Shown: positions 1 through 12,671 of the stretch, piece by piece
Layout: the number at the start of each line of letters is the position of its first letter
Position numbering within the stretch: position 1 is the first letter of the stretch
Assembly (NCBI RefSeq): GCF_029867415.1
Contig: NC_081185.1
Location: 47,500,766-47,564,765, forward strand
Reading direction: 5' to 3'
Length of the DNA: 64,000 nucleotides
Source of the DNA: Vicia villosa
Taxonomy: Eukaryota > Streptophyta > Magnoliopsida > Fabales > Fabaceae
Program-made: the position numbers and the translations under genes
Notes under the pieces: model-generated
What the model was told of the DNA's origin: nothing
Databases searched by the model: none
The model's input: only the letters and a program-made list of their open reading frames with translations

Positions 1-3000
1 TATTTACATGAATTTGACAACCTATACACTTGATCTAGGAATTTAAATTGCAAGAAAATAAAGAAATGTTTTTGGGTTTTTCATGATTGATTTTAATTAT
101 AATTAATGCATGATTAATTAAATTAAAATGAGGAAAAAAGATGAAAATAAATTTAAACCTAAAAATTAAGCTTAAAATATGTTCAAAATGCTTGTTAATT
201 AATTTTAAAACAAAACTAATTTTTTTGGGATTTTTGAAATTGATTTGAAATTTATTAAGTTAATTAATACATAATTATACAAATAATTACACAAATAATT
301 AAAAATTAAAAAGAAAATTATTCTAAATATGTACAAAATTAGCCTATAATATATAAACAATATTTAATATAAAGAACAATTTTTTTTTATGATTTTTGAT
401 TGGTTGAAAATAATTAAAAGATAAATATAGGCATATTATCTAATTAATTATACAAAATATTTAAATTATGAAGAAAAATAAAATATTTTTATATCAAAAA
501 ATAAAATATTATTTTAGAAAATTAAAAATATTTTTTGTGTATTTTTTGGATTTTTAAAACTTATTTTTAATTAATTTAACAAAGAAATTAAAATAAAATA
601 GAAAATAAAAAGATAGTAATCAGATGTGGAAATTAAATAAAGTCCATGGTAAGGATGAGTGTTTTGATGCGTTGGATTGAGAGTTAATGAAATCAGATGG
701 CTCAGATATTGAGACACATGGCAAAAGTGACACCTGCAAAGCACCGGATCACAAATTAATTTAAAAACACGCGCGCGCGTTCTGACCAATATGGAGAGGC
801 CACGTCTTCGTCTTCAACCTCTCGCCACCTCTTTTAACAGCGTTTTCTTAAGAAAAGCGCTGTAATAGGTGAACCTTAAACTTGGAAAATAACGAATAGG
901 GGTTAGACACAAAAGAAATTTGGCGCGAGGTCATGGTTCGATTCGTCTAGTCCATACGAATTCAATGGTACCACTTAGAACCTGCAATTTTGCCTAATTC
1001 AAAAAGCCCTAATTTTGAGATCATGAACCCTAAAATGGTAGCTTCGTGAATACTCAACCAAACCTTAATTAAATGTCCAGAAACGATCAGGACATCAAAC
1101 TAAACTCAAATATATGTCTACATCTTGTTAAACATGCATGTATTATGAGATACGAGTTGATTTTTGTTTGAACAAATCGTGACCTGTAGTGCTTGATTCA
1201 GTGAGTTTCAAGGCTTGCAATTGATCTGGTTACGTTTAGTGAGGGTCAGGGAATGTGTTTGAGTACTTAGTTTGTGTTAAAACAAGCTGGAAATTAAAAT
1301 TCGAATTTTAAATTTCCTTCAAAATTTCAAATTGATACAAGTGTGTTTACATGCATAGAATGGTTCTCAATTCGTGTCTCTCTTGTTACTGAAGTGTTAT
1401 AGCTCTTATATAGGCATTGAAGTGCTTAAGAACTAAGCTAAAAAGCATTAAGTGCTTTTGTTGAATTCTTGACTTTTTCAACACTTATGGCTTTGCATTT
1501 AAGCTACCATGGCTTGACTTTCAACCATCCTTCTGCTGTACTTTGGCTTGGGGCAGAGTTTGATTGATTCCCTTGATGATTCATGCTTAGAAATTAAGCC
1601 ATCCATTATCCTTCCATTTTCCATTTTCATTTTAATCTTAAATGGGATAAAATTAAACCAAAAATGGAAAAAAATGGTGTGGGCTTTGTCTTGGTCGTGG
1701 GAGGCCCATTGTATCATGGTAAACATGTTTGAACTATGAAAACTTGGTCCCATTTGGAAAAAATACATTTTTGATCAATGTTGGTTTTATGCATTTTCCC
1801 AAAATTTAGCCAACTTCAACAAGGTGTAAATCCCTCAATTTTTGTCATATGAAGGAGATCTTGCACTTTTTGGAAACCTCAAAGAGTCCTCTAACAATTG
1901 TCTTTGGTCTCATGTCAAAATGATTTTTGATGCTCCTTGTGTGTCCTTTTAAAAAAAGTGTCTTTTTGTTGACTTTGAAAATGACCTGTAATGTCTTGGT
2001 TCATATTTTTCAAATGGTGAATCAAATGATCATGGGACCAATTGCATTTGAAAGATAATTGAATTTCCTTCACAATGAGCTTTGGTTTGAATTTTTTGGA
2101 TGAAGGATGAGAGAGTTATGACCAGTCAAAGTTCAGTTGACTTTTTAGGAGAAAACCCTAATTTTGAATCTTAGGGTTTTGTTGATTTTTGATTTTTCCT
2201 TGATGAATTATGATCATCCAATGACCAAATGATGAATCCTTTGACAAAATATGGATGTTGACAAAAAATTTCTTTTTTGACTGTCTGTTGACTTTTTGGT
2301 CAACCGGGTCGTCTGTTGACTGTTTGAGCTGCTGACTGTGCGTCTGAGTGAATTGAAGTTTGAAAATTTGTATGGTGGTACTTTGAGATATATGGAGGTC
2401 CATGAAATCCATTTGAGGTCTCAAAAACTTGTTTCTCCTGAAAAAACAATAAACCCTAATTAGGGACTATTTGTGTAGGAGACAGTTAAGCGTACCTGAT
2501 TTTTGTGGAGTGCTGAGTCTCTGCTAATCATGTGATATTCAGAAGACTTCTAGAACAAAAATCTTGGAATTTTGAATTGTAAAAGTTTGATTTGATTGAT
2601 GGCACAAAACACGGAGAATTGCACTATCAGTGGTTTGACTGTCAACTGACTGTTCAGGTATTAATGTAGCAGTTAGAGTGAAAAATCAACAGTCAAAGTT
2701 AATTTTCTTTTTGTTTTTTTTGTTTTATGTGAAAGATGAAAGTTCATTTACATGACTTGTTAAAAACACAAACATAATAAATAACTAATATTTACTGTAC
2801 GCAAGCAATATTACCGATAACCCTGGAAATCATTTAATGCACAGAAAAATAAATATTTAACTGGCAGAAAACACACAAAATATTATCTGAATAATTAAGC
2901 AACAGTATGACAAATAGTACAACATTTAATACTGACAGTACAAATATTACATACTATAATGAACAGTAGGACGAGTAAACGGTACATTTAAGAAAATAAG

Positions 3001-3814
3001 AGATACGACAAACTTTAAGAATGACGATTAATAACCCATGCTATGACCAACAGAAAATAGATGATCGGGAGTGTAACCATCGCAGGTCCACATTTTTCAG
3101 AACTATGCAGACAGAAGAAGGACATGATCACCGTAGCAATGGTGATGACCATAAGAAAACACGTTTCCATCCGCTTCGCCATTTTGCCGGGGAGGAAGAG
3201 AGAATGAATATGAAGTAGAAATTTGAGAGATGAGTTAGAATTTGATGTGAGATTTTATGGAAAAGATGAGAGGTATTTATAGAATGAAAAGAAGGATAGA
3301 GACGTTGAGGAATGAAGGGATTCCGTACAAAAGGAAGATTTGAGTGGAAGTAAGATTTGAAAGAAAGTGTATGATAGTGTTGGAAAAAGAGAGATGCGTA
3401 GAATAAAGTTAAGATTTGATTTTTGAAAAAGAGATTTGAAAATAGATTTTGAAAATAATGGAATATAGTACAAAAGTTAGTGAGAAACAAAAAAAATTAG
3501 TAATAATTTACTTGTTACCAGTACAGTCTGAATCCCGGACTCTGCGCCTGCAAAAGATTTATCTCTGTACCAATTGTGTCAGTACTATTTATCTGTAAAT
3601 AAATATCAAATAAATAGCGTGTGTGAAGTAATAAACAGTAATTGGCGTTTGCGTAAGAATAAATTCAACAGCGAGCCAAAATACCGTATAAAAAAAATTC
3701 TAAAAACCAAGTATTCATAAATCAGGATATGAAAATCCAAGATTATATGAAACTCTTAATTTTTAGATTGAAGTTTTCTTGAAAAAAGATGCGGGCAAAT
3801 TTTGGGGTATAACA
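1..3814 (-). mobile_element. Ogre/Tat-type LTR sequence, cut by window edge
   Basis: The right end reads TTTTGGGGTATAACA, the U3-end form seen in the other Ogre-type LTRs here (GGGGTATGACA), which places the element on the minus strand. The stretch has the same texture as the Ogre LTR: repeated GTTGACTTTT words, AACCCTAA blocks and a GTGTAGGAG motif near 2473. Minus-strand TATA boxes occur at 1405-1412 and, as TATAAATA, at 3274-3281. Two promoters and an overly long U3 suggest two related LTR pieces may be fused here. No ORF resembles a protein family. The left end, and so any TSD, is outside the window. Assignment is by similarity of motifs only. Confidence 0.5.
1405..1412 (-). promoter_or_regulatory. 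TATA box of the left Ogre-type LTR
   Basis: The minus strand reads CCTATATAAGAGC. It occupies the context that the clear Ogre promoter has at 17779-17786 (GGCCTATAAATAGAGG). It probably marks U3/R in the left LTR. Confidence 0.4.
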
Positions 3815-3953
3815 GATATTCTTAGAAAAGATAAAACTAGATTTGTTGTAGCTAATCCTTTGTCCTAACTAAGAGCTAAATCTAACCAATATGTTTTTTT
3901 TTTTAATTTCATTTGACATTTTTATGCTTTTCCAAAAAGGAGTAAGTCTTATG

Positions 3954-4440
3954 TGTCGCGGCGAAAAAAAATATCGGAGCGTAGGGAACACTCGAAATAC
4001 AACAGAGTCGCCAACGATTTTTATTTATTCCAAAAGGGTTGTCCCAACCAAGAGCGGGTTTGGGAGTCAGTGATGCAAGGGGAAGGTATTAGCACCCCTC
4101 ACATCTGTTGTTCTTAACATGACCTATTTAGTTAGTTTTGCGAATAAGTGTTAGCGTGAAAGTTTGCGATCTTCTACTTATTACGAGAAAAGAGAAAAGA
4201 AGGGTCTTTGTTTTTTAGTTAATTGTGCTCGCCAAGGTATCAAAACCTTGTGCCTACCTATGTTAATAGTGCAATAAAGAAATAAGAATTTCGTAGTTCG
4301 TGATATAAAACCACGAGTTTGTTGGTTGATTTTAAGAGAATGATGCATTAGACATTTCAAACATTTGAACCATGGCTAAGACACATTCGTTTATGAGAAA
4401 AGGTTTTGGAAGTTGCACAAGGAATGAAAGTGAAGATGAT
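3954..4440 (-). mobile_element. Ogre/Tat-type LTR fragment (U5 end), D
   Basis: It begins TGTCGCGGCGAAAA, matching the Ogre LTR edge TGTCGCGGGGAAAA, and carries the family words AGAGTCGCCAACG, TTATTCCAAAAGG and GGTATTAGCACCC. It contains the U5 hairpin block: CAAGG/CCTTG at 4233-4237/4246-4250, and a decayed outer stem CTAC/GTAG at 4254-4257/4293-4296. The U3 side is missing; similarity fades near 4440 and the boundary is approximate. A 139-bp unassigned spacer separates it from the LTR to its left. Confidence 0.55.
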
Positions 4441-5620
4441 GGTGAGTCACACAGATATTTGAACTGGGGAATGTGATGTATGATTCTGTTAGCTGAAGAT
4501 TTCGTTTGAGAAGAATGTCCTTCGAAGATTTGGAATTCAAAGGAAGATGGTTACTGATGATCATCTTTGAAGATAAAAATGGCTACTGATGGCCATGCTT
4601 CGAGAATGATGTTTAAGTTGGAACAAAGATAGTGAGCGCCGAAGCTAAATTCGAAAAGAATGGTCTTTGGGACTTAGACGTTTTTGCGAAATATGCGAAG
4701 TACTGAAGCTTAGTGTGTTTTCGTGGCATTCTCGATTCTGATTACGTTGCCACGCGTCGAAAGAGGATTCAGGCGGGAGGATTTGAATTTCGAAGTAGTT
4801 TATACTACTGCACAAAGACAGATGGCATCCTAGGGATTCTCGAAGAATAACGTGGCATCAGATTGGTGTAGGACCGTTAGGGTCAAATTTAGTATAAATA
4901 AGGGTCTTAGTATTAGGATTCCGTGTGTTCATTTTGTACAAATCACTCACATATTACTCAAGTATCAAGTGTTAAGAGAAAGAGTTCGCTGAGAAATGTA
5001 CGTATGACACCAACACCATTTTAAATACATGTGTATTTTTGTTTATTCAAGTATCTTTCGATATTACTGCATTCCATTTACTTTATGTCATTTATATTCC
5101 TGCACTCTTTACTTTCATGTCATCTAATTTTCGAAGCATTTAACTTTTCTGCACTTTAAGATTCTTGCACTTTTACAGTTTTGTCTTATGTTTTATCTTT
5201 AACTTACCTTTCGCTGATGTTATATTTACATGTATAACAAGGTGATTGCTAATCTTTATTTCCTTGATTAAGTATTTCTTATTTCGAGACACACCAACCA
5301 TAGACATAATTCGAACTATCATGAATAACAACCTTTTTGACTATGTCCTAGGATCAATCTAGTCGATCCTGCGAGTAACCAAATCATATTTATTATAGTT
5401 TGGAAGACTAGCGGTTGTTTACCAGAAATCACCGTAAACAGATTCTTGATTTGGAATCGAAAATGAGGATGGCGGTGGTGTACCGTGGTTATTTTCAAAG
5501 TGGTGTTTAAGGGAAGAAGCTGGTGAAGCTTTATGGTGCTTGAGAAGAAGAAGACGTTATGCACCTTTCCTTTTTTCAGTTTCTATATGAAAAAGGATAT
5601 CATTAGACAATAGTGTTGTT
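4441..5620 (+). mobile_element. Unclassified LTR-like promoter and leader region
   Basis: A plus-strand TATAAATA at 4893-4900 is followed by a T-rich leader with repeated CTGCAC and TTTCGAAG words and a segment rich in GATCAATC/GATCCTGCGAG near 5350-5380. Promoter followed by a long untranslated leader is typical of plant LTRs. I cannot see paired ends, a primer-binding site or a TSD. Short ORFs on both strands here match nothing I recognise. Confidence 0.35.
4893..4900 (+). promoter_or_regulatory. TATA box in the unclassified LTR-like segment
   Basis: TATAAATA followed by AGGGTC lies about 30 bases upstream of a plausible start region. The orientation is opposite to the Ogre-type fragments on either side. 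Confidence 0.4.
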
Positions 5621-6228
5621 TGGTGGTTTTTTCATAATGAGAGAGTATATTGGTTCAAAAAGATAGAATATATTGGTAAGAAAGAGAGAAATAGATATGG
5701 GCGCCCTTGGTGTCCCTCATTGGTCCTTGGAGCAACCTCAATTTATACCATGTCATTAGGGTTCTACTTTAATTATAAAAAAACAAATATGTGCTTAATA
5801 AATAATGAAAAAAACAAAAAATTGAAAATAAATTAGGCAAAGAAATATGATAAAAAATAAGAAATAAAAGAAAACAAAACACACAACAGTAGCGCGCATT
5901 TTTCTTCTGAAAAATAAAATGAACATACTAAAATGATCTACGCTCGACGAAGTTAAATGAAAAAAGTCCGAAAAAGTTAAAAATGCAAATACAAAATACC
6001 CAGTTAAATAGACTCTGACGGATAAAAATGTGACCATAAACATCGTTGAAAAAAATGCATAATTTGAAAATAGCACAACTATAGTTCTGTAACTCGAAAT
6101 TAGGTGTCGTCCAAAACTTTGGAAAACTCTTCCAATGCTTTAATTAGAAGTGAATTAATGGAATGATTTTATTTCAATTATTTAGGGGCCATAGTAAAAT
6201 ATGACATGTTGTGAACATTATATGCATG
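5621..6228. other. AT-rich non-coding stretch, nothing recognised
   Basis: A-rich on the plus strand around 5780-5900, with only short low-complexity reading frames. I see no repeat edges, RNA gene or protein similarity. Confidence 0.4.
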
Positions 6229-6330
6229 CTATTTGTGGACTATGGAAAGGATGAACTCAATGCTATTTGTGGACTATGGAAAGGATGAACTCAATGCTAT
6301 TTGTGGACTATGGAAAGGATGAACTCAATG
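6229..6330. repeat. Tandem repeat, 34 bp x 3
   Basis: Three consecutive identical 34-bp units start at 6229, 6263 and 6297, each beginning CTATTTGTGGAC and ending GAACTCAATG. A few bases of a further partial unit precede them. Identity indicates recent slippage or unequal exchange. Confidence 0.95.
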
Positions 6331-6972
6331 GTGATCGATTGTTCATGTCCTAGTTTTGTATGTGCCTAATGTGATGCACAATGGCTGAATGACATCATAT
6401 AATAACTTTTATTCTACTCTTGTATGTATGGTTAATAAATGCATAATGTTGAAATGCTATGTTGTGATCAATTGTTGTTTTCCCGTCCGTTCCAGTTAAA
6501 CATTCGGAAATGTATGCCTGTGTGGCTTGATGCATGGTGTGATTTGATGTATGCTTGAATCGAAGCAGACCTGAGCTACTAGATGGTAAATCACGTATAA
6601 CCTTGACTTTGTGTTTGACGGGTCTTTATCATAGTGATGTGCTTATGAGAATTCGAAAGAACGTAGCCCAGTTGTGGAAACTACACATCGGCATTCTCGG
6701 TATATTATACACACATGAGCTACCATTGCGATGTGCTTGTGGATGTCTGGAAGGACTTAGCCCACTTATGGATAACACACATCGACGTGCTTGGTATGGT
6801 GAGGTTGTGATTCCCTGTAGGCTCATCACTTCGGATTTGTTAATGCTCTGAATTATGTGATTGGCATTTATGTTTGGCTAAAATATAGTAGCAGCAATAT
6901 GTAATAGGTTGTATAGAACTTGCAAATATAAATATGTACAAAACAGGTGCAACAGCAATATGTTCTATGGAA
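6331..6972. other. Unclassified repeat-like sequence with a diverged 94-bp duplication
   Basis: Two diverged copies of a block of about 70 bases begin at 6636 and 6730 (GATGTGCTT... TAGCCCA...ACACATCG...). Frames of 98 and 66 codons on opposite strands cross both copies but match no family. It is probably part of an old LTR; I see no diagnostic ends. Confidence 0.35.
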
Positions 6973-7858
6973 TGTTGAGACATGCTATGTGACAACATGT
7001 CTTATGAGATGTCATATGTAGAAACTCATGACATCGCGCCATCTAAGCTGAAATATGAAGATTCAAGATGTAATCAATAGATGCAAAATATTCTATGAAA
7101 TATTATGCAATCATATGTGCCGTAGATTTAAAGGTCAACAAAATCAAGTCAGAATATTGAAGATTATGTAGTTTCTAATTATGGAGACAATTTAGGAAAC
7201 TTATGATTAAAGACCTTTCTTTTAGCAGAATTTTTCTGCTGATTTATAACACCAAATAAGGCTGTGAATGAAGGTCCAAGTCCAGTTGGGAATAGGTCAT
7301 AAATATGAAGCTTTTTAACCTAGTTTAATAAGCAATCCAAGTTTTGAAACAATGTAACCATTAGGGTTTGTCAAGGTAGATCACCCGAGTTGTGGGATGG
7401 CTGCCATGTTCTTCTCAAAACCTGTAGGTAAGAGAAGTATTGTTATCACTCGAATCCTGTAGGTAAGAGTTGAGTGATTTGTGTCTTGATCAAAGCTTTG
7501 AAGCAAGATCAAGTTTTTGTCTTGAAGTGTGTCTTCAGTTTCTTAGTTGATGTTATCACCAATTGTGATTGAAGGGATTTTAGGGGGGCCTCATACCTAG
7601 GTGAGTCTTAGGTAGAAATATAGCACGGATAGTATTAAGCGATTGGATCGCAAACTGGTTGTTTGTTGAGGGTCAATGAATTGATTCAATTTAGTGGACT
7701 TGTCCCTGGCTTGGTAGACCCTAGAGTAGGATTGTGAATCCAAACTGGGTAAACAATTCATTGTGTTATTTATTTTCTGCACTGATTTATTAATCTGTTT
7801 AGTAATGGATGTCATAACATCGAATACGACATCAGGGTCTACTCCCAAAGCTTGTACA
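6973..7858 (+). mobile_element. SIRE/Maximus-like copia LTR remnant
   Basis: It begins TGTTGAGACATG and may end at TGTACA (7858). Inside are words I associate with legume SIRE-type copia LTRs: paired CTGTAGGTAAGAG motifs near 7422 and 7458, TTTTAGGGGGGCC, TTAAGCGATTGGATCG, GGACTTGTCCCTGGC, and AACAATTCATTGTG followed by TTTTCTGCACTG. An AT-rich ATAAATATGAAG near 7300 could be the promoter. The five bases flanking the proposed ends do not match, so the edges are uncertain or the copy is truncated. Family assignment rests on memory of these LTRs. Confidence 0.5.
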
Positions 7859-8829
7859 TTTATTGAACCACCCCAGATCAAAATCTGCATGTGATAAATG
7901 TGTTATCATTATGCTTAAATGGTTCCAGAAATCATATGATATGTTAGCATTCAAGTGTTGAACCAAAATTGAGGATGATCATATTTAATTATTGTAGCTT
8001 TTTTAACAGACTAGATGTAACAACATTCTATATGACATTCGGGTTCTGTCATACCAGAATTTCAGGATTTACTCACCTCTATTGGTTCCATATATGCAAT
8101 ACCTCTAGGCTTTCGCCGCGTGGGCTTGTGCTTTCAAGATGGCATATTGTACTAGAGGAAACTTAATCACATGCGTTTAGATGATTTACATGGTCGTGAC
8201 CCCACTTAGGCAATGTCACTTCTGTAACTCGTCACAAATGGAATTCCATATAGAACTCATCTAATTCATCATGTTGTGACTTGTGCAAGTCTCTTGAAGC
8301 GATGCACTTGGATACTCTTCAAGGGTGTTGTTGTGTACGGGTCTGCATACTTATTTGTATTAGCTATGTGCTTGATGTTATCTCATTGGTTAGTCATGGG
8401 ACTTCTAATGGTGATACTACCTCTTGTTGTGTGTTTGTACCAGACCGTGAGGAAACCCCAGATCCTTAGCGGACCCATCTGATTATATGAACCTTGTAGA
8501 ACTGAGTGAACCCATAAGACATGAGAACACATTGAGATTTAGTATTCTTACCCCAATCCTATTACTATTTTTTTCAGGAGCAGGTTGGAAGCGAGGAATT
8601 GCTAGATGGTCAGTAGTGAAGATTGTGGATGTGTAGATGGTAGGAACACCTCATCAATTCTTATATTTCCCCTGTACATGGTTGTAGACAAGCTGATTGT
8701 ATAATTTTTTTGAACATGAGTTTAATTGTATATGATTTTAATTTCTTGTCTTCTTCATCTTATGTATGTTTCTACGTACCATTTATAGCATCACTACATA
8801 TTATTCTAGACGTATATGTGAGAGATGTT
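7859..8829. other. Unclassified non-coding sequence
   Basis: Mixed-composition sequence without recognisable ends. A 68-codon hydrophobic frame at 8276-8482 has no upstream or family support. A TTTTTTTCAGGAG acceptor-like stretch lies near 8570 but there is no exon context. Confidence 0.35.
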
Positions 8830-10453
8830 ACAAGATGGCTCTAACAATTGCTAACTAGATAAAAATTCTAAAATACTTCTTTGATATACTTCACATAACA
8901 AGATAAAAAGTCAAGAAATGATCCGCTAAAAAACCATCACCTAAAGAAAAGAGAGGAATGCCTAACTAGTCGAAAATAGCAAACGAAACTTGTGAAGTAA
9001 TGAAACAAACTATAAAGAGCTAAAAATGTGATTCATCATAGTGAAAGCACAGAGGACAAACGAAATAACAAACATTGGTAATAACACCTCTCTGTTCCAA
9101 TTCATCTCTAGTTTGTAGCCGATAGAGGAGAAAATGCCACGCGAAAACTTTGATATTTGAAGGAACATTAGCTTTCCAAATGCAATCCAAAGCTAGTTTC
9201 AAAGGGGCTAATGGAAAGGCGGCCGTGGGAGAAATAAAAGTTAATTTTGAATATGTTGATTTGACGGAGAAGCCATTAGGATCAAACCACTAAACACATC
9301 TATCTGGAATACCTACCAAAGGAGAAAATCCTAACAGAATGCTATGCAATTTTTTTTATTGTATGTATAACATCTTGCAACTCTAAAAACGGAATAGACT
9401 CAAAAGAACTCCAGGACCAAGTCTCATTACACCAAGAGCCAGCAGCGGCTATATTCAAACACGGTTCCTACAAGGCAGTAAACAACAGCGGAAATTTCTC
9501 TGATAAAGAGTGTTTATCAATCCAAACATCCCTAAAAATATTAATAGAAAGCCCATTTCCCAATTTCCGAGTTATACAATTGTTGAACCAACTTCCAATA
9601 TCATTAAAGTTACTCAAATTAAGCTTAAAATACCTCAACTGTAGAGAAGACTTTTTATTAAAGGAAGGAGATGAAAACTACATAATAGAATCGGAGATGT
9701 CGCCATATTTGAAAGAGAGAACTCGATGCCAAAGAAAATCATTCTTCGAAATAACCCTCCAAGCCCACTTTCTCAAAAGAGCCTGACTAGATAATTCACA
9801 ATCCTTGAACTCAAGACCACCCTTAGCTTTAGACCGAAAAATCAAGTATCAAACCACCCATTTAATCTTCCTTTGATTCTCAATTCCATTCCATAAGAAT
9901 GAACGTTGAATCTTAAAAATATCGTTATGAACTTGCAAATGAGCTTTATAAAAGGAGAAAGAGAACAAGTGAATTGAGCTTTGGAATGAGTTGATCAATG
10001 TGACCCTACCCCTAATGATATGCCTCTCCCCCTCCACAAAGCCAATCCATTGCGTAACATAATGAGAACTGGTTCCCACGTCGACCACCTACGAGGATTA
10101 TAACCAATCGCAATGCCCAACAGAGAAAACGAGATTCTGGAAATTGCACAACATAAGTAATATGAAGATGCCATCATAAAACATTGCTTGATATTAATCT
10201 CAAAGATCATGTTTTTATGAAAATTAACTAAATATCAAGAGATAATTTCAAAACCACACAACAGAGCTTTAGTAGCCAAGATTTTATCCCAATCTGGTTT
10301 AGCCACAAGCATTGTGTCATCCATGAATTTAAGCAAACCACAATGAAGATTGTGTGATAGAGCAAAAGGTTTGAATACATTCAAAGAACAAACATTTATC
10401 ATTAAATCGTCTTACCCTTTCGCGGCCAAGATGAAGAGAAATGGAGATAGAGG
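8830..10453 (-). pseudogene. LINE ORF2, 3' half (RT palm to zinc-binding domain), decayed
   Basis: Minus-strand fragments follow plant L1-type LINE ORF2 order. From about 10450 leftwards comes an RT stretch starting P-L-S-P-F-L-F, then a catalytic-loop equivalent F-M-D-D at 10317-10328 where F/Y-A-D-D is usual. Next, at 9849-10088, comes a segment with GRVTLINSFQSSIHLFSFSFYK and IQRSFLWNGIENQ, typical of the region after RT. At 9020-9202 lies the reverse-transcriptase zinc-binding domain with WKANVPSNIKVFAWHFLL and CPLCF. Several stops and frameshifts separate them. The frame resumes from the piece at 52059-53524 once the inserted DNA is ignored. The 3' tail is indistinct and the left boundary is approximate. 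Confidence 0.85.
10449..10453. repeat. Target-site duplication AGAGG (left copy)
   Basis: AGAGG lies immediately before the LTR A start TGTAGCGGGG and again immediately after the LTR A end at 52054-52058. The LINE reading frame is continuous across the duplicated site, which confirms the insertion boundary. Confidence 0.9.
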
Positions 10454-10802
10454 TGTAGCGGGGAAATTTATGAGACTAAAGCCATTTATTGTCTTAGCTC
10501 AGATTTTAAACAGAGTCGCCACCGTGTTTTATTGTTTCCAAAGGAATTGGGAGAAAGAGCGAAATAAAACCCACAAAAGTTTTTAAAATCAAAACAAATA
10601 AACTTATCAGAGATTTGGGTGCGGGGGTTTGTTATGCAAGGGGAATGTTTTAAGCACCCCTCACATCTACGGTACTCCGTAGGAACCTTTTTATTGTTAT
10701 TATTGTTATAAAATGCCTTTGTGTTTTTTTGGTTTAAATAGAGTGGGAGGATGAGAAAAGAAGGTTTTAAAAGTGAGATCGATAAGACATCGCATCTTAG
10801 GC

Positions 10803-10846
10803 CTACATAACCCTTAAGTGCAATAGGGAAGTCAAAGCTTTTGTAG
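10803..10846 (-). other. U5 hairpin motif, LTR A copy
   Basis: Outer stem CTACA (10803-10807) pairs with TGTAG (10842-10846); inner stem CCCT (10811-10814) pairs with AGGG (10825-10828). It is flanked by GGCCTAC and GTAGTTCC, as in the Ogre and LTR B copies. Confidence 0.6.
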
Positions 10847-10897
10847 TTCCTCTTAAAAGGAAAATAAAGAGCCAAGTGGAAAAATATTTTTGGGTGT

Positions 10898-11150
10898 TGA
10901 GCTTTAACAATACTCAACGGGTTTTTAAAATGTTAAGCTTTAACAATACTTAACAAGCTTTTAAAAGGAGCCAAGCTTTAACAATACAAGGCTGGTTGAG
11001 CTTTAAAAAATAAAAAACCAAGGGTTGATTTAAAAAGGTTAAGCTTTAACAATACAAAATCAATGGTTGATTTAAAAAAGGTTGAGCTTTAACAATACAA
11101 AACCATTTTTCTGAATAAGTTGGGTGCAAAGCTTTAACAATACTAAGCAC
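10898..11150. repeat. Degenerate minisatellite in LTR A
   Basis: About seven copies of a GCTTTAACAATAC core spaced by variable TTTAAAA-rich spacers. The repeat lies in the U5 part of LTR A, where the Ogre LTR also carries unrelated short tandem repeats (CAGCCTTGTG). Confidence 0.8.
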
Positions 11151-11764
11151 AAAGATAAGAGTTTGGAAAAGAGATTGAGTACCTTGACAATTTTAATCAA
11201 TACAATTCCCATTCCTTTGGAGTTTAGGAAACAACTTAAGCAATCAATCATGAATACCTCAAGTGATCATACCTGAAGATCATTTCATGTATGAATGAAT
11301 ATGATGTGATGATGGATGGATAATATCTCATGTATATGGGTTAGTAAACAATGTATACATATACTAAGGTAATACTATAAACAAAATATAAATGTACAAG
11401 GATAAAAATCAACAATTATATATACAAGTATAGAAGTGGAAAAAGATCAAAGCTACATGTAGCTGGGAAAATCTGAAATCAGAGCCATTATATTGACTTG
11501 ACTCAATATTTCAGTGAAAATCGCCACCGCGCTTTATTGTTTCCAAAGGAAAAGGGAAAAGAACAAAGAAAACCCAAAGTTTGTTTTTAAAACAAAAAGA
11601 GAAAGAGATCTTAGGTACGGGTGTTGATTATACAAAGGGAAGGTTTTAAGCACCCTTCATATATGTGGTACTCCACAGGAACCTTTTTGAAAATCTGTGT
11701 CGTCTGTGCTAAAAAGGGTTTGTTTAATTTTAAAATAAGCTCGGCAAGATATTAAGCCTTGTGC

Positions 11765-11808
11765 CTACATACCTCCTCGGTGCAATGGAGAAGTTAGAGC
11801 TAATGTAG
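11765..11808 (-). other. U5 hairpin motif, LTR B copy
   Basis: Outer stem CTACAT (11765-11770) pairs perfectly with ATGTAG (11803-11808); inner stem CTCC (11773-11776) pairs with GGAG (11787-11790). The fifth outer pair is A-T where the Ogre copy has G-C, a compensatory difference. Confidence 0.65.
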
Positions 11809-12553
11809 TTCCGCTTAAAAGGGAAAAAGTTTTAAAAACCAAATAAACACTTTATCGTTGCCGGAGAGAAATACTCAGCCTTTGATCTTGATCATGAGAA
11901 CAAACGAGTTCTTTGCATCACAAATGAAAGAAGGGCTCCAACTCGGATGAAAATCAATGAGTATGCCTCTAGCTCTCTCATGTGGAAAAGATCTCATTAT
12001 ATCAATCAATTTCAAAATCGTGGGGTATCGCAACTCACTACAACAATTAATCGTGTCTAAACTTTTGCAAAAAAAGGCCACTAAAGGGCAAAAGATATTT
12101 CTTTTAAAGAAAGGTTTTAAAAAGGTTGCAAACATAAGAAGGATTTTGAAAAAGGGAGGAGATTTTGAAAATCTAAGAAGGGGAGGAGATGAAGAGGCTA
12201 TCCTAATGCGTAAAATAAAAGCTAAGGAAAGAAACGGTCTAACCAAAGAAGAAGCCAACGCTTGACATTAAGAGTCAAGGTAGATTTCCCATCCTTTAGA
12301 ATATCAATACTAAACCAACACATTATCACTTGGGGATCTAGATGAACTTATTATCTTTAGCACCACTTTGCATTAAGCACATTAAAATTCTGATGAAAAT
12401 CGGACAGAGTAAAGGCTGTTTTCGGGTAAAATCCTTATATTAATGCCTTGGAATTAACCATCAAGGACTTTCAAGGAAATACCAGCATACACAAACAGAC
12501 AACAATCCAATGCTAGACAGACAGAACAATCACAGAGTAATAACAGAATAAGG

Positions 12554-12671
12554 GTCCAAGTGGACAAAAAGAAAATAGCGGAAACATAAACAATACGTCC
12601 AAATGGACAAAGAGAAAATAGCGGAATATAAACGTCCAAATGGACAAAGAGAAAATGGCGGAAACATAAAC
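12554..12671. repeat. Tandem repeat in LTR B, three units of about 40 bp
   Basis: Three units contain GTCCAAATGGACAAAGAG followed by AAAATAGCGGAAA. Each unit holds the short inverted repeat GTCCAAATGGAC. Confidence 0.9.

Noticed and set aside
1..4440. The two left Ogre-type LTR pieces as the LTR pair of one element
   Set aside because: They lie 139 bases apart with no internal domain and show different parts of an LTR; no TSD pair is visible.
6229..6330. CRISPR-like repeat array
   Set aside because: Three directly adjacent 34-bp units without spacers in plant repeat DNA; ordinary tandem repeat.
8276..8482. Small hydrophobic protein
   Set aside because: Two overlapping frames of similar length in different phases and no family or context support.
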